Part shown: positions 28,421 to 40,600 of the stretch, one piece after another | Layout of the letters: every line of letters begins with the position of its first letter | How positions within the stretch are numbered: position 1 is the first letter of the stretch | Source of the DNA: JAGMES01 sp023128035 | GTDB lineage: Bacteria > Bacillota > Halanaerobiia > DY22613 | DNA: 45,626 bases | Direction of reading: 5' to 3' | Assembly (NCBI GenBank): GCA_030627905.1 | Contig: DAOVRZ010000035.1 | Location: 1-45,626, forward strand | Notes under the pieces: generated by a model | The model's input: the letters and a program-made list of their open reading frames with translations, nothing else | What the model was told of the DNA's origin: nothing | Database searches by the model: none | Position numbers and translations under genes: made by a program

Positions 28421-31400
28421 TTATAATTCTATACCTTCGAGCAAACTAGTTATTTCATCCAAATCCTCCAGAGAAAGTTCGTTATCTCCCAAATCTGTCG
28501 GAGTACAGGTAATAGTATCAACATTCATGCAGTGTTCGATAATTTTAACAAGGTTTTCCTTGAAATTAGCTACTAATCTTGAAATCGTTTCTTCTTTGTA
28601 TTGTTTTTGGTTATACTCAAATGAGATACTTAATTGACCGTCACTTACTACCCCATTAATATCCAATAAATACTCCCTTTCTTGCTCTGGATGAACAGAT
28701 AATCCGCTTAATTCATTAACTACCTGAAAGTTACTGCTTAGCTGGTTATAACTAAACTCACCCAAATAGTTAAAGCTTATTTCAGGCTTCAATCGTTTCA
28801 GTTCCCGATGGCCTAGATATTTTAAAACTCCATACCCTATTCCCTTTCTGGGTATATGTCTTAAAGTCTCTTTTATATGCCGAATAACATAACTCAGGTC
28901 GAAGGAGCCTTGGATGTCCAAGACAACAGGGTAAACAGTTGTAAACCAACCTACAGTCCTTGAGACATCAACTTCGGGAAGAATATTTTCTCGTCCATGG
29001 CCTTCTAAATTAAGCAACACCTTTTCACTACCAGTCCATTCCTTAATGGATAAACTCAAAGCTGATAAAAGTATATCATTAATCTCTGTATTATAGGAAG
29101 AATGAATATCTTTCAAGAGTTTATCTGTTTCATCTTTTGTAAGTTGTAGAGTTTGGATTACACTATCTCTGATTTTATTTTCATTAATCATAAAATCTGT
29201 TGGAAGTTGAGTAACTTGTGTTGATTTAATGGCATTCCAATACACGTACTCTTTACTAAAATCAATTGACTGACCACAGTTATACAGTTTACTGGACCAT
29301 TCTTTAAATGAAGTAGTTTTAGATGAAAAGACTATCTCTTGCCCATTAGCGGCTTGCCTATAACCTACTTCCAAATCTTCCATAATAATTCTCCATGAAA
29401 TCCCATCGACCACTAAGTGATGAATGACTATGAACAGGAAGTCTTTTTCATCAGTTTTGAACAAGGCTAGCTTTACCAATTCACCTTTACTCAAATCCAA
29501 ACTCGTCTGGATTAAGTCACACTCTTGAGAGATTATTTGTTTATGATCTTCTTTACCAAGTAAATCGTATAATCGTAAATCGAAAAGTCCATCTAAAAGA
29601 CCCCGATTATACTGCTTGACAGATTCTCCGTCAAAGGTGAAAATCATTCTTAAAGCGTCATGATGCTCTACCAACTTAGAGACTACCTTAGTTAGCAATT
29701 CAATATCTAAATTTTCCATCTTCAGCATTACATATTGGTTATAATGGTTAAGTTTATCAGAACCCTCTTCAAAGTACCACTTCTGAATAGGGGTCAGATT
29801 CACTCCACCTTCAACTATGCCTTGTTCCGATTCAACCTTACCAACTTTAACGAATGGACTTACTTTTGCAATAGTCGGATATTCAAATAAGTTTTGAATA
29901 TCTAGCTTTAGATTATGTTCTTTCAATCTAGATGATATCTGAATTGCCTTTATTGAATCTCCTCCCAAAGCAAAGAAATCATCATAAATTCCAACTTTAT
30001 CTACACCCAATAATTCGCTCCAAATTGCAGCCATTTTTTCTTGAATATCATCTTCTGGTTGAACATAGTTAATGTCGGTGCGAATCACAGGTTCTGGTAA
30101 TGCTTTACGGTCTAATTTTCCATTCGGCGTTAGGGGTATTGTAACTAGATGAACAAAATAAGCAGGAACCATATAGTCAGATAAGTTTTTTAATAGATGT
30201 TCTCTAAGACTCATCACAGGTAATTCCTTTTCAGAGATATAGTAGGCACAGAGATATTTGTGGTCTGAGTCACCTTCTCTGTCAACTACAATCACATCTT
30301 GGATTGCAACATGTCTAAGTAATTGATTTTCAATCTCTTCCAATTCGATTCTAAAGCCCCTGATTTTCACCTGACGGTCAATGCGACCTAAAAATTCAAT
30401 ATATCCATTCGACCATTTTACAAGGTCTCCAGTTTTATAAAGCCTTTCTCCTTTAACATATGGGTTTTCAATAAACTTTTCTTTTGTTAATTCTGGGCGA
30501 TGTAAATAACCTCTTGTTACCCCATCACCTGCGATACAGAGTTCCCCTGGTTTACCAAAAGGAACCAACCTACTGTTTTTATCGAAAATATAGACTCTGT
30601 AATTGGTAATTGGTTTACCAATGGGCAAGTTAGAACTGGTCCAATTGGCAGAACAAAGTTGATACGTAGCACAAACAGTAGCTTCTGTTGGCCCATAAGT
30701 ATTATACACTTTTGCCATTGTAATCAGATTACTTACATGCTCTTTTTTAAATACGTCTCCCCCACTAATAAAGGTATGAACATGTTGTAAACGATCACTA
30801 TATTTATTCAATTCATTTAATAGCAATGGCGAACAACTGATCATAGTAACCTTATTGATATTAATGAACTCCACCAAAAGTTCTATATCTCGAATTGTAT
30901 ATTTATCAGGTGAAACAATCTGTCCACCTCTCAAAAGAACAGAATACACCTCTTCTACAAACGCATCAAAGGTAAATGATGCCAGTTGAATGAATATGTC
31001 ATTTTCAGTCACATTAAATTTCTGGTAGAAAGAGTTGAGATACGCTACTACATTTCTATGTTCAACCATTACACCTTTTGGTTGACCTGTTGAACCGGAT
31101 GTATAAATAATATATGCCAGGTGGTTTGGCTGAATACAATTTTCCAAGTTTGATGGATTTCCAGTATAAGTTTGCTCTGCAAATAGATCAATGACTTGTC
31201 CACAAAATTGTATCTCCTTAAGCTCGTTTTGAAGTAATAGAATCTGGACTTGGCTATCTTGTAGTAAATACTCTTTTCTTTCTTTAGAATAACTTACATC
31301 AATTGGTAAATATGAACCACCAGCTTTTAAGGTTCCAAGTAAACCGATAAACATTTCAATTGAACGGCCAACCATGATAGCTATTATATCATCTGCCTTA

Positions 31401-34400
31401 ACTCCCTTGTTTCTCAACAACCTGGCCAAGTGGTTAGCTTTTCTATTTAGTTCACGATAAGTAATCTGATGACCGTTAGCATAAATAGCCATATTATCAG
31501 GAGTTTTTTCAACTTGTTTCTCAAAAAGTTGCTGTAAAGTCAAACTCTTCTCATATTCTCCTCGAGTATTATTCAACTCGTATAACAAATGATTTTTTTC
31601 TAACTCACCTAAAAATTCTATATCAGTTAATTTTCTATCAGGTTGTTCCATCAATTGATCTGCTATATTAAGAAAATGACTCGCCATTCGTTCTACAGTT
31701 TCTTTTTTAAACAGTTTTATACAATATTCAAAATAACATTTGATCTCTCCATCTCGTTCTACAGCTTCCAGAGTTAGATCGAACTGGGAAACACTATGCT
31801 TAAATTGATGAGTTGTTATTCTTAAATCATTAACCTGTAAATCTATTTTTGGAACTCCGACCTGAGTGATCTCGACCCCAAGTTTCATATTTTGAAAAAC
31901 GAACATAACATCAAAAAGTGGGTTCCTACTTCGGTTCCTCGTAACCCCTAATTTTTCTATTAAATTTTCGAAACGGTAAATCTGGTTTTCAAGAGCATTC
32001 TTACATCCTTCTTTTACCTCATCTAATAGGAGATAGAAGTTTGTCTCTCCATTGATTTTAGTTCTAATCGGAAGCGTATTAACAAACATTCCAATAATAT
32101 TTTCCAAATCTGAATCCAAACGTCCTGCTACTGGAGTTCCAACAACAATGTCCTCTTGATCTGAGTATTTGAATAACCATACCTTGTAGATTGCTAATAG
32201 TGTTGCAAATACTGTTGCTCCTCTACTTTGAGCAATCTTTTTGATCTTTGAGGTTAACTCGTTACTGATTATAAAATCCAAGACATCTCCCTCATAGCTC
32301 TGAACCAATGGCCTTGCGTAATCAGTTGGTAAATTTAAAACTGGAATTTCATCAGAAAATCTTTCCAACCAATAGTCTTCCTGCTTTCGAATCCAATCTG
32401 TCTCTATTAGATTTTTTTGCCAGACTGAATAATCCTTATATTGTATCTTCAAATCTGGCAAGTTAACATTTTGATATAGTGCGAAAAACTCTTTAATCAA
32501 AATCGCCATTGAAGAACCATCAGCTACAATATGATGGATATCAAAGATAAATAGGTGTTGATCATCCTTAATTTTAATTAATTTTGCTCTCATCAACGGA
32601 GCTCTAGAAATATCAAAAGGTTTTATAGTCTCTTGAATTAATCGTTCTACGTCTCTTTCACATGCATCCAAATATTCATAATCAATTTCCACATCTTCGT
32701 GAATGATTTGGACTGGTTCCCCATTATGCAGTTCAAATGATGTACGTAAACTATCATGACGAGCCACAAGCCGACGGTAAGATTGTTCAAAATGTTTAAG
32801 ATCCAATTGACCAGTAATCACAAGAACACCTGGTAAATTATAACTGATATTATCTGGGGCAATTTGAGAAATGATAAACAGTCGTTTTTGCTCGATAGAA
32901 ACAAGGTAATACTTTTGGTGCTCAGCCTTTTTTAATTGCAGTTGATGATCAGAGGAATCTGTATCTGTCTTCTCCCTTGCCTTTAAGTAGTCAGAGAAAT
33001 CACTGACAGATAAATAGTTAAAAACCTCCGCCACACTTACATTCAAACCTAGCTCTTTATTTATATTATTAATCAATTTAAAAGCCAGGATCGAGTCACC
33101 ACCTAGATCATAAAAGTTGTCATAGATATTTAACTCGGTATAACCCAATGTCTCTCCCCAAATTTGCCCAATTTTCTTTTCCAATTCTGTATAATCATTA
33201 TCTGCTTTACCGATCAAACTCACTTTAGCCCTTTCACCATCGAAATTATTGTAATTAGCTTGTTTTTTAACTGATTCTATACTTTTTCTAATCTCCGGTG
33301 ATAAACTTAAATTTAGTTGATCAAAAAACTCAGACTGAAAATGCCACTCACCAACTATAATATTATGCAGATTTTTCTGTAGAATCTCATCAAAAGCATC
33401 AATGGCTTGAGCGTTCTTGATTGTTTTGAAAACTGTATCAATATCTGCACCATGTTCCACAGCCATACCTGTCTCGTTCCATGCTGACCAATTAATGGAT
33501 AAGGTTTTTTTACCTTTCTTCGATCTAAATACAGCAAAAGAGTCCAGAAAAGCGTTCGCTGCCGAATAATCTCCTTGCCCAGGAATTCCAAGTATCGCAG
33601 CAACAGAAGAACACATAATAAAGAAGTCAAGATCATCAGCATCAGTTAAATGATCAAGAATCCAAGCTCCATAGATTTTTGGATACAAGACGCTTTTAAA
33701 AACATTCTCGTCTTTTTTGAGAATAAATCCATCACCAGCAACTCCAGCACTGTGAATAATACCATTAATTTGCCCATATTTCTCTCTTAAATGATCAATT
33801 ATAGGTTTAACTTCTTCCAAGTTGGTGATATTTGCACTGAAACATTTTACTCTGGCTCCCGCTTTTTCTATTTCACGAATCTTTTTAAGTCGGTTAATTA
33901 AACGATTGTCTTCATTTTTTTCAATAAGATCGTCCCACTGATCAGGTGCTGGTAACTTAGAACGATTGATTAATGCAAGATTTACTCTATTCTTCTTCGC
34001 TAAATACTTACTGATTTCCAGTCCCAAACCACCTGTACCACCCGTAATTATATATACACCTGTGTCCTTAATCTCTACTTCCTTGGTTGGGACGGCATCT
34101 ATATCAAATTGAGCCAGTTCTTGAACATATCTAATTCCATCACGATAAGCTACATATGAGTGGGAATCTCCTAAGTTCATCTCGAACATGAGTTTTTTTT
34201 GATTGACATATTCATCAATATCTAAAACCTTACAGTTTAGATTACGATTCTCATTTGAAATGACTTTACTTAGAGCATACAAACTACCGTTAGAAGGTTT
34301 AATCAAATTCTCTTTTCCTGTCACCTCTGCAGAAGATTCAGTAATAATTACAATATCTAGTATATCAGAATAATTATTGACAATAGTTTTTGTCATCCTG

Positions 34401-37400
34401 AATAAGCTATATACTCCTCTCAACAACTCGTTTTCCAGATCATCGAGTGAAGAATTAACTGGTTTAACTCCCAGACTTAATAAATGAACTATTTGACTAA
34501 TTTTTATATTGGACAATGTTGCAAATAACTTTTGATAGTCTTCCTCAGAACCTGAGATGGCATAATTATTCTCATCTAATTGAGTAAATGGTCGTTCTCC
34601 TAATTTGACATTAATTATGTCTTTTCGTTCCTCTTGTAAAATTCTGCTTATGTCATTAGCCTTGGCTCCCGATTCAGTTAAAACCAAAGTGACACCATTC
34701 GAAAACTTTTCTTCACTTTCCTCCATCTCATTTATAACCCAATTAACTTTCGAATAAGGATTAGCGGTCCGGATATATTTGTTGAAAGTATGGGCTTTTT
34801 TAATAATATAGCTTTCTATTTCCACAAATACCTTGCCTGTTTTATCTAAAAATTTAATATCAAAGGTAATCGTCTCGGTATTACCTTTATTTGGGTCTAC
34901 CCGTTTAACGTAACTATAGAACTCTCTCGGAGTAGGTCCATAAATTTTTATACTCTTATAGGATAAAGGCAAATATTGTTCACCTAGGGTTAAACTTACA
35001 ATATTTACTCCCATATCAACCAAGGCAGGATGTAAATAATATACATCTAAATCTGCACTAAAATCAACAGGTAACTGAATGGTACCAAATGTAAATTCTT
35101 CGCTGATTCTCAACTCATGATAATTTAACCAACGTGGACCAAATTTAATAAATCCTTTCGTTAGCTCATTTTGATCAATCTTTTTGATCTGCGTACATTC
35201 AGCCATTAGTTCATCTAAATTGTACACCAAATTCATTTTAGCTTCAGTTTTATAAATTTTACCTAAAGAGTGAATAACCCATTGCTTTTCTTTAGGTGAA
35301 GATTGACTATTTTTGCTCGCAATAACAAACTCAAGATGATCCTTTTTATTTCTAACAATTGTTTGAACTTTCTTTTTTTCACTCGGTTTCAGAATAATTG
35401 GAGTCAAAAATGAAATCTCTCTCAACTCAACACTTTCTTCAGCAAAATATTGAGAGGCGACTTGTTTAGCCATTTCCAAATAGGTAGTTCCTGGAATAAC
35501 ATAATGATCCATGATGATATGATCACTTAAAACAAAATGCTTTTCTGGTGCAAATTCAGTTTCATAAATATCCTGATCCATTGATTCTACAACGTTTTTC
35601 TCCAGTAAAGGATGTATGTACACCTGAGTGCTTTCATGAAGTAATTTTTGTGAATAATCGATTGTAAACCAACAGCGCAGCCGTTCGAGAGGATATACAG
35701 GAATACTTAGCCGATTTCTTTTTTCATCTACAAAAAGATCATCCCAGAGAATGCCTGCTCCTTGAATATATAATTTTGATAATTCTTGAAGTATTTTTTT
35801 GTCTGACTTACCAGAGTTTAAGTAATGTTCTATTTTTTCTTTCCCCTGACCCGTTAGCGTTCTTCTCATTCTTTCAGTGAGATACGTCTCACCACTATCA
35901 CCACGATCTGAAGAAACGATTTTATGAACTCCATAATAAACTCCATTTAAATATTCATTTTCCAGATCATGAGTGCTTGCAAATTTAATCTTGTCGACCA
36001 AATCGTCAAAGTGATCTGCAATAATGGCTACTCTATGGTTATAATGGCCTCTTCCTGTATTAGCAGTGAAACAGATATCCTTAAAAACAGCCTTATCTGC
36101 ATTTTTTAAAAAAGTAACGTACTTTTTTAAAAGTTCTTTCAATGAAAAGAACGATTTAGCTGATATAGTTAAAACTTGCGGACTATCTATTTCATTTTCA
36201 ATGGATCTCTCTGGTGCTTCTTCCAAAATCATATGACAATTAGTTCCACTTAAACCAAAGGCACTAATTCCACAGCGCCTAGGAAATTGGTCTCTATGCC
36301 AGTCTTGCAAACAATCATTCACATAGACAGGTGAATTGGCAAAGTTTATTTTACTGTTAGGAAACTTGAAATGTAGGGAAGGAGGTAATTTTTTCTTGTG
36401 TAACGCTAACGTCGCTTTGATCAACGCAAAAATTCCTGCTCCCTCATACAAATGACCGATATTTGTCTTAACAGACCCAATAGCACAAAATTGTTTTTTA
36501 TTTGTATATTTAAGAAATGCAGATGTAATCCCTTCAATTTCAATAGGATCACCCAAATTGGTCCCGGTTCCATGAGCTTCAATATAGGATATAGATTCAG
36601 GTTCTACATCCGCATTCTCCCATGCTTTCAATATTACATTTTTCTGAGATTCAATATTTGGAGCTGTTATTCCAACAGAGTCGCCATCCTGATTAATTGC
36701 AGCTCCTTTAATAACAGCGTATATATGATCTCCATTTTTCAAGGCGGAATCTAAAGATTTCAAAATCACTACACCGACACCCTCACCAATACCTGTACCA
36801 TCAGACCCGTTATCAAAGGTTTTGGTTCGCCCATCAGAAGATTCTATTCCTAATTTTGTCTCATTTGTTAATGAAAGCAAATTAAGTCTAATTCCTCCTG
36901 CTATAGCCATCTCACACTCGTTGTTTTGAATTGATTTACATGCTAAATCAACTGAAATCAAAGATGATGAACAAGCTGTATCTAATAAAATATTAGGCCC
37001 TGTTAAATCCATAAAATATGAGATTCGACCTGAGATGATCGCAGCTAAGTTACCGGCAATGGAAATAGATAATGAAGTAGGATCAACTTCTTCTAACAAG
37101 TCAATATACGTTTTTCGCAAAGAATCTGAATGCCCTAAAAATACTCCCGTCTTACTCCCTATAAGTTTATTTCCACCATATCCTGCATCCTCAACTGCTT
37201 CATATACAGTTTCTAAAAGGATTCTCTGGTTAGGACTCATTAGACTTGCTTCTCTTGGAGTCAATCGAAAGAATTTATAGTCAAATTTATCAATCTCTTC
37301 AAGATATGCTGCTTCTGTATATTGAATATCTTTTTCATCCACTTGCTTAAAGCACAAGTATTCATCCATGTCTTTTTTCCTTGATTTTGGAAAACTTCTT

Positions 37401-37606
37401 ACACAGTCTACTCCTTTTTGAAGAATATCCCAAAATTCCTCCCGATTGGAAACTAACGAAGTTTTTACAGCCATCCCTATAATGGCTATATCTTTCTTTT
37501 CAGCAAATTTTTTTTCTTTTAGAATTTTTAACAACTCAAGAGCGCTTTGTTTGTTTATTTTTCCCGTAGAAACATTTTCCATTATGTATCTATAAACATT
37601 TTTCAC
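28421..37606 (-). CDS. hybrid PKS-NRPS, KS-DH-KR-ACP-C-A-T-E, predicted D-Lys-like module
   Basis: The 3061-residue assembly-line protein. N-terminal helical docking segment (1-35). KS about 38-465 with DTACSSS (Cys near 210), HGTGT and NIGH. No AT (no FTGQG or GHSxG). DH with DHIIMDHYVIPG near 695, where the usual Gly is Asp, and HPALVD later. KR with GGTGGLG near 1190, SSVAA and DYSAANAFLD. ACP GGDS near 1503. C domain HHIVADG near 1694. A domain YTSGSTGQPKG near 2172, NTYGPTE near 2305; pocket DAESIGTVC(K), closest as I recall to a Lys code, with Glu239 fitting a basic side chain. T GGDSIKA near 2549. E domain HHLVVDGISWR near 2731, EGHGRE, RTVGWFTT, FNYLGE. GTG start after GGGGGTGA; 14 bases after the preceding stop. 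Confidence 0.92.
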   Translation of the reverse strand: MKNVYRYIMENVSTGKINKQSALELLKILKEKKFAEKKDIAIIGMAVKTSLVSNREEFWDILQKGVDCVRSFPKSRKKDMDEYLCFKQVDEKDIQYTEAAYLEEIDKFDYKFFRLTPREASLMSPNQRILLETVYEAVEDAGYGGNKLIGSKTGVFLGHSDSLRKTYIDLLEEVDPTSLSISIAGNLAAIISGRISYFMDLTGPNILLDTACSSSLISVDLACKSIQNNECEMAIAGGIRLNLLSLTNETKLGIESSDGRTKTFDNGSDGTGIGEGVGVVILKSLDSALKNGDHIYAVIKGAAINQDGDSVGITAPNIESQKNVILKAWENADVEPESISYIEAHGTGTNLGDPIEIEGITSAFLKYTNKKQFCAIGSVKTNIGHLYEGAGIFALIKATLALHKKKLPPSLHFKFPNSKINFANSPVYVNDCLQDWHRDQFPRRCGISAFGLSGTNCHMILEEAPERSIENEIDSPQVLTISAKSFFSLKELLKKYVTFLKNADKAVFKDICFTANTGRGHYNHRVAIIADHFDDLVDKIKFASTHDLENEYLNGVYYGVHKIVSSDRGDSGETYLTERMRRTLTGQGKEKIEHYLNSGKSDKKILQELSKLYIQGAGILWDDLFVDEKRNRLSIPVYPLERLRCWFTIDYSQKLLHESTQVYIHPLLEKNVVESMDQDIYETEFAPEKHFVLSDHIIMDHYVIPGTTYLEMAKQVASQYFAEESVELREISFLTPIILKPSEKKKVQTIVRNKKDHLEFVIASKNSQSSPKEKQWVIHSLGKIYKTEAKMNLVYNLDELMAECTQIKKIDQNELTKGFIKFGPRWLNYHELRISEEFTFGTIQLPVDFSADLDVYYLHPALVDMGVNIVSLTLGEQYLPLSYKSIKIYGPTPREFYSYVKRVDPNKGNTETITFDIKFLDKTGKVFVEIESYIIKKAHTFNKYIRTANPYSKVNWVINEMEESEEKFSNGVTLVLTESGAKANDISRILQEERKDIINVKLGERPFTQLDENNYAISGSEEDYQKLFATLSNIKISQIVHLLSLGVKPVNSSLDDLENELLRGVYSLFRMTKTIVNNYSDILDIVIITESSAEVTGKENLIKPSNGSLYALSKVISNENRNLNCKVLDIDEYVNQKKLMFEMNLGDSHSYVAYRDGIRYVQELAQFDIDAVPTKEVEIKDTGVYIITGGTGGLGLEISKYLAKKNRVNLALINRSKLPAPDQWDDLIEKNEDNRLINRLKKIREIEKAGARVKCFSANITNLEEVKPIIDHLREKYGQINGIIHSAGVAGDGFILKKDENVFKSVLYPKIYGAWILDHLTDADDLDFFIMCSSVAAILGIPGQGDYSAANAFLDSFAVFRSKKGKKTLSINWSAWNETGMAVEHGADIDTVFKTIKNAQAIDAFDEILQKNLHNIIVGEWHFQSEFFDQLNLSLSPEIRKSIESVKKQANYNNFDGERAKVSLIGKADNDYTELEKKIGQIWGETLGYTELNIYDNFYDLGGDSILAFKLINNINKELGLNVSVAEVFNYLSVSDFSDYLKAREKTDTDSSDHQLQLKKAEHQKYYLVSIEQKRLFIISQIAPDNISYNLPGVLVITGQLDLKHFEQSYRRLVARHDSLRTSFELHNGEPVQIIHEDVEIDYEYLDACERDVERLIQETIKPFDISRAPLMRAKLIKIKDDQHLFIFDIHHIVADGSSMAILIKEFFALYQNVNLPDLKIQYKDYSVWQKNLIETDWIRKQEDYWLERFSDEIPVLNLPTDYARPLVQSYEGDVLDFIISNELTSKIKKIAQSRGATVFATLLAIYKVWLFKYSDQEDIVVGTPVAGRLDSDLENIIGMFVNTLPIRTKINGETNFYLLLDEVKEGCKNALENQIYRFENLIEKLGVTRNRSRNPLFDVMFVFQNMKLGVEITQVGVPKIDLQVNDLRITTHQFKHSVSQFDLTLEAVERDGEIKCYFEYCIKLFKKETVERMASHFLNIADQLMEQPDRKLTDIEFLGELEKNHLLYELNNTRGEYEKSLTLQQLFEKQVEKTPDNMAIYANGHQITYRELNRKANHLARLLRNKGVKADDIIAIMVGRSIEMFIGLLGTLKAGGSYLPIDVSYSKERKEYLLQDSQVQILLLQNELKEIQFCGQVIDLFAEQTYTGNPSNLENCIQPNHLAYIIYTSGSTGQPKGVMVEHRNVVAYLNSFYQKFNVTENDIFIQLASFTFDAFVEEVYSVLLRGGQIVSPDKYTIRDIELLVEFININKVTMISCSPLLLNELNKYSDRLQHVHTFISGGDVFKKEHVSNLITMAKVYNTYGPTEATVCATYQLCSANWTSSNLPIGKPITNYRVYIFDKNSRLVPFGKPGELCIAGDGVTRGYLHRPELTKEKFIENPYVKGERLYKTGDLVKWSNGYIEFLGRIDRQVKIRGFRIELEEIENQLLRHVAIQDVIVVDREGDSDHKYLCAYYISEKELPVMSLREHLLKNLSDYMVPAYFVHLVTIPLTPNGKLDRKALPEPVIRTDINYVQPEDDIQEKMAAIWSELLGVDKVGIYDDFFALGGDSIKAIQISSRLKEHNLKLDIQNLFEYPTIAKVSPFVKVGKVESEQGIVEGGVNLTPIQKWYFEEGSDKLNHYNQYVMLKMENLDIELLTKVVSKLVEHHDALRMIFTFDGESVKQYNRGLLDGLFDLRLYDLLGKEDHKQIISQECDLIQTSLDLSKGELVKLALFKTDEKDFLFIVIHHLVVDGISWRIIMEDLEVGYRQAANGQEIVFSSKTTSFKEWSSKLYNCGQSIDFSKEYVYWNAIKSTQVTQLPTDFMINENKIRDSVIQTLQLTKDETDKLLKDIHSSYNTEINDILLSALSLSIKEWTGSEKVLLNLEGHGRENILPEVDVSRTVGWFTTVYPVVLDIQGSFDLSYVIRHIKETLRHIPRKGIGYGVLKYLGHRELKRLKPEISFNYLGEFSYNQLSSNFQVVNELSGLSVHPEQEREYLLDINGVVSDGQLSISFEYNQKQYKEETISRLVANFKENLVKIIEHCMNVDTITCTPTDLGDNELSLEDLDEITSLLEGIEL

Positions 37607-37620
37607 TCTATCACCCCCTG

Positions 37621-40600
37621 CTACAATAATTCTAAGTTTAAAATCGCATCGTCAATCGTTAAATCTCCATTTTCAAAATCTTGAAAAAGTTTTCCAAGTT
37701 CTTCATCCAAATTTGTCTTCTCTTCATCTACTGGAGTATTTTCGCTACTTAAAAACTCTGCTAATTTAAAAATTGTCGAGTATTTAAAAAGCTCGGTTAA
37801 ACTAATTCTTCCCGGATAGTATACTTCTACTTGAGAGTGAAGTTTTGAGAGTAATATGGAATCTATACCTAGGTCGAAAAAGTTTTCATATATATCTATT
37901 TCATCAAATCCTAAAATTTCTTTACAAATTTGAGCGATCTGCATCTCAATCACTGTATAACTATCAAATTCTTTTCCTTTTAATATAACCTCGCCAACAT
38001 TGTTTTCTGGTATTTTCTGATCAGATTGAATATGCTCAAATAGATGATCATCAAAATAAAATGGTAGTTTATTTATATATTGGACGATATTCGTTTCCTT
38101 ATTTAGCTCTCCAATCAATACAGATGGAATTGCTTTATGTAATACATAATCAAAAGCCTTTACTGCGTCTTTAGTAGAAAGTGATTTAAATAAGAGATCA
38201 TTAGTAAATCCTTGGTCAACAGCCATACCAATTTCATTCCATGCAACCCAATTAATTGTCATTGTCTTACTCTTGTATTTATTTCTAAAATCCGGAAACG
38301 CATCCAAATAAGCGTTAGCCGCTGTATAGTCTCCTTGCCCCGGAAGAGGAAAGAAAGATAATCCAGAAGAAAATAAAACAAAGAAATCCAAATTTTGATT
38401 GCGTGTTGCCCGATCTAAAGCCCAAGCACCATATATTTTAGGGGCTAAAACTTTTTCAAAGGAATTCTGATCCTTTTGAACCAGTAAACTTTTCCCGGGT
38501 AAACCAGCACTATGTATAATACCGTTTATTTTGCCATATTTTTCATTTACATTATCGACCAATTTCTTAACTTCATCATAGTTAGAAATATCAGCACTAT
38601 AATATATTACCTCAGAACCTGTAGATTCCAGCTTTTTCAGTTCTGTAAACTTTTGAATCAATTTTTGATCTTTATCTTCAGCAATGATTTGATCCCATAA
38701 TTCTCTTTCTACCATTTTCGAACGATTCACAAGAATTAGTTTGATTTTATTCTTTGCTGCCAAATATTTTGCAATTTCCCTGCCAATTCCACCTGTTCCA
38801 CCTGTTATGATATAGACCCCATCTTTCTGGATAAAAATATTTGCTGGCGAATATGCTTCTACATCCATTTCTTTAAACACCTGAACAAATCGCTCTGATT
38901 GACGATATGAATTCAAATATGTATCAAATTCGAATTTTAACTCATCTATGATAATCTCATTGTAGTTAATTAGATCCACATCAATAGCCTTACACTTAAT
39001 TAATGGATATTCTTCACTAATTACTTTTCCAAGGCCAAACATCGGGGCATGCTGCGGATTTAGAACAGTTTCTTCCCCTGTTACCTGATATACATTTTCT
39101 CCTATTATAAGTAATCTTACTTCCTTCCTATTTTCACCGGACATAATTGCTTTAGCACAATTTAATATTCCAAGGACACCGACCTCTTGACTCTTCACTA
39201 GTTGGTCAATCGTCTGTATATCATTACTACTCCTCGAACTCAAATACACAATGTCTGTAATATTTTCAGTTTTTAAATTTTCAAAAAGAATTTTAAAACC
39301 TTCTTCATCTTTTCGCACTGTATATTTGTTAAAATCTATTTTTTTATATTCGTCTCCTGAATAACCAATTATTGCTTTCATACCCTCGCTTTGAACGCGA
39401 TTTGCTAAATCATCCCCTACCATTTTTTCATCTGATAAAATCAGTACTGTGCCGATTGGATGAATTACTCTTTCTTCACCTTTCTTACATTTTTGCCACT
39501 CCAGATGATAGTACATCTTTTTATCTTTAGGTCTGTATTCTGGAATGTTGGGCCAACATCTAATTCTTTCAAAGGGGTAGGTAGGTAGACTTACCTTATA
39601 AACATCCTCCTGAACATAAAGTATCTCCCAGTCAACCTCTGCACCTTCTACATATAATTTACATATGTCAGTTAGAAGTAAATCATCATTTTTTCTACTC
39701 CCAACAAACTCTTCTAAAAGTAGACTCGCTTTTAAAGTTAACTCTCTGACCGCTTCATTATCAGATTCTGACAGAAAATTCTTGGACTCTTTAAAATAAA
39801 TCGAACGGACCAAATCCTCTCTAATTTCGTTCTTTAGTATTGATAGTTTTTCTAATAAATCAGATTTATCCTCAACGATTATCGCTAGTCTACTATGGTA
39901 ATGCCCTCTTCCGGTATTCACAGTGTAGCAAATATCTTCTAAATCCAATTCTGGTTCCACTTTCAAATGTACTATGTAATTAGAAATCATTTCAGATAAA
40001 ACGTTTTGATTCATCGCTGATAAGGTAAATACTTGTATAGGATGTGCCCGATTTTTTTTCTGTATTTTAGGAGCTTCTTCAATAATAACATGACAATTTG
40101 TACCACTAAAACCAAAAGCACTGATTCCACTTCGTAATGGGGATTCAGAAACCCAACGTGTTCCATGATCATTTACATAAACCGGAGAATCCTCAAAATT
40201 AATTCTAGAATTTGGTTTCTGAAAGTGCAATGTTGGGGGAATCTCTTTGTGCTTCATAGCAAGAATAACTTTCAATACACTAGCTAGACCCGCTGCCTCA
40301 TATAAGTGACCAATATTTGTTTTAACGGAGCCAATTGCACAAAATTGTTTTTTATCTGTATATCCACTAAATGCTTTTTTTATACCTTCGATCTCTATCG
40401 GGTCTCCTAATTTAGTTCCAGTTCCATGAGCTTCTATATAGGAAATGGTTTCTGGCTCAACCTCACTATTCTTCCAGGCTTTTGAAATGACCTGTGTTTG
40501 TGCTGCTGGATTTGGAGCACTAATTCCTACAGAGTTACCATCCTGATTGACAGCACTTCCCTTAATTACTGCGTAAATATTTTCGCGATCTCGTAAAGCA

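Noticed and set aside
33355..33642. Minus-strand 95-codon frame within the PKS-NRPS gene
   Set aside because: It lies inside the KR domain coding sequence in another frame, with no RBS or recognisable domain.
36452..36754. Plus-strand 100-codon frame opposite the second KS
   Set aside because: Antisense shadow of highly conserved KS coding sequence; no family match and no RBS.
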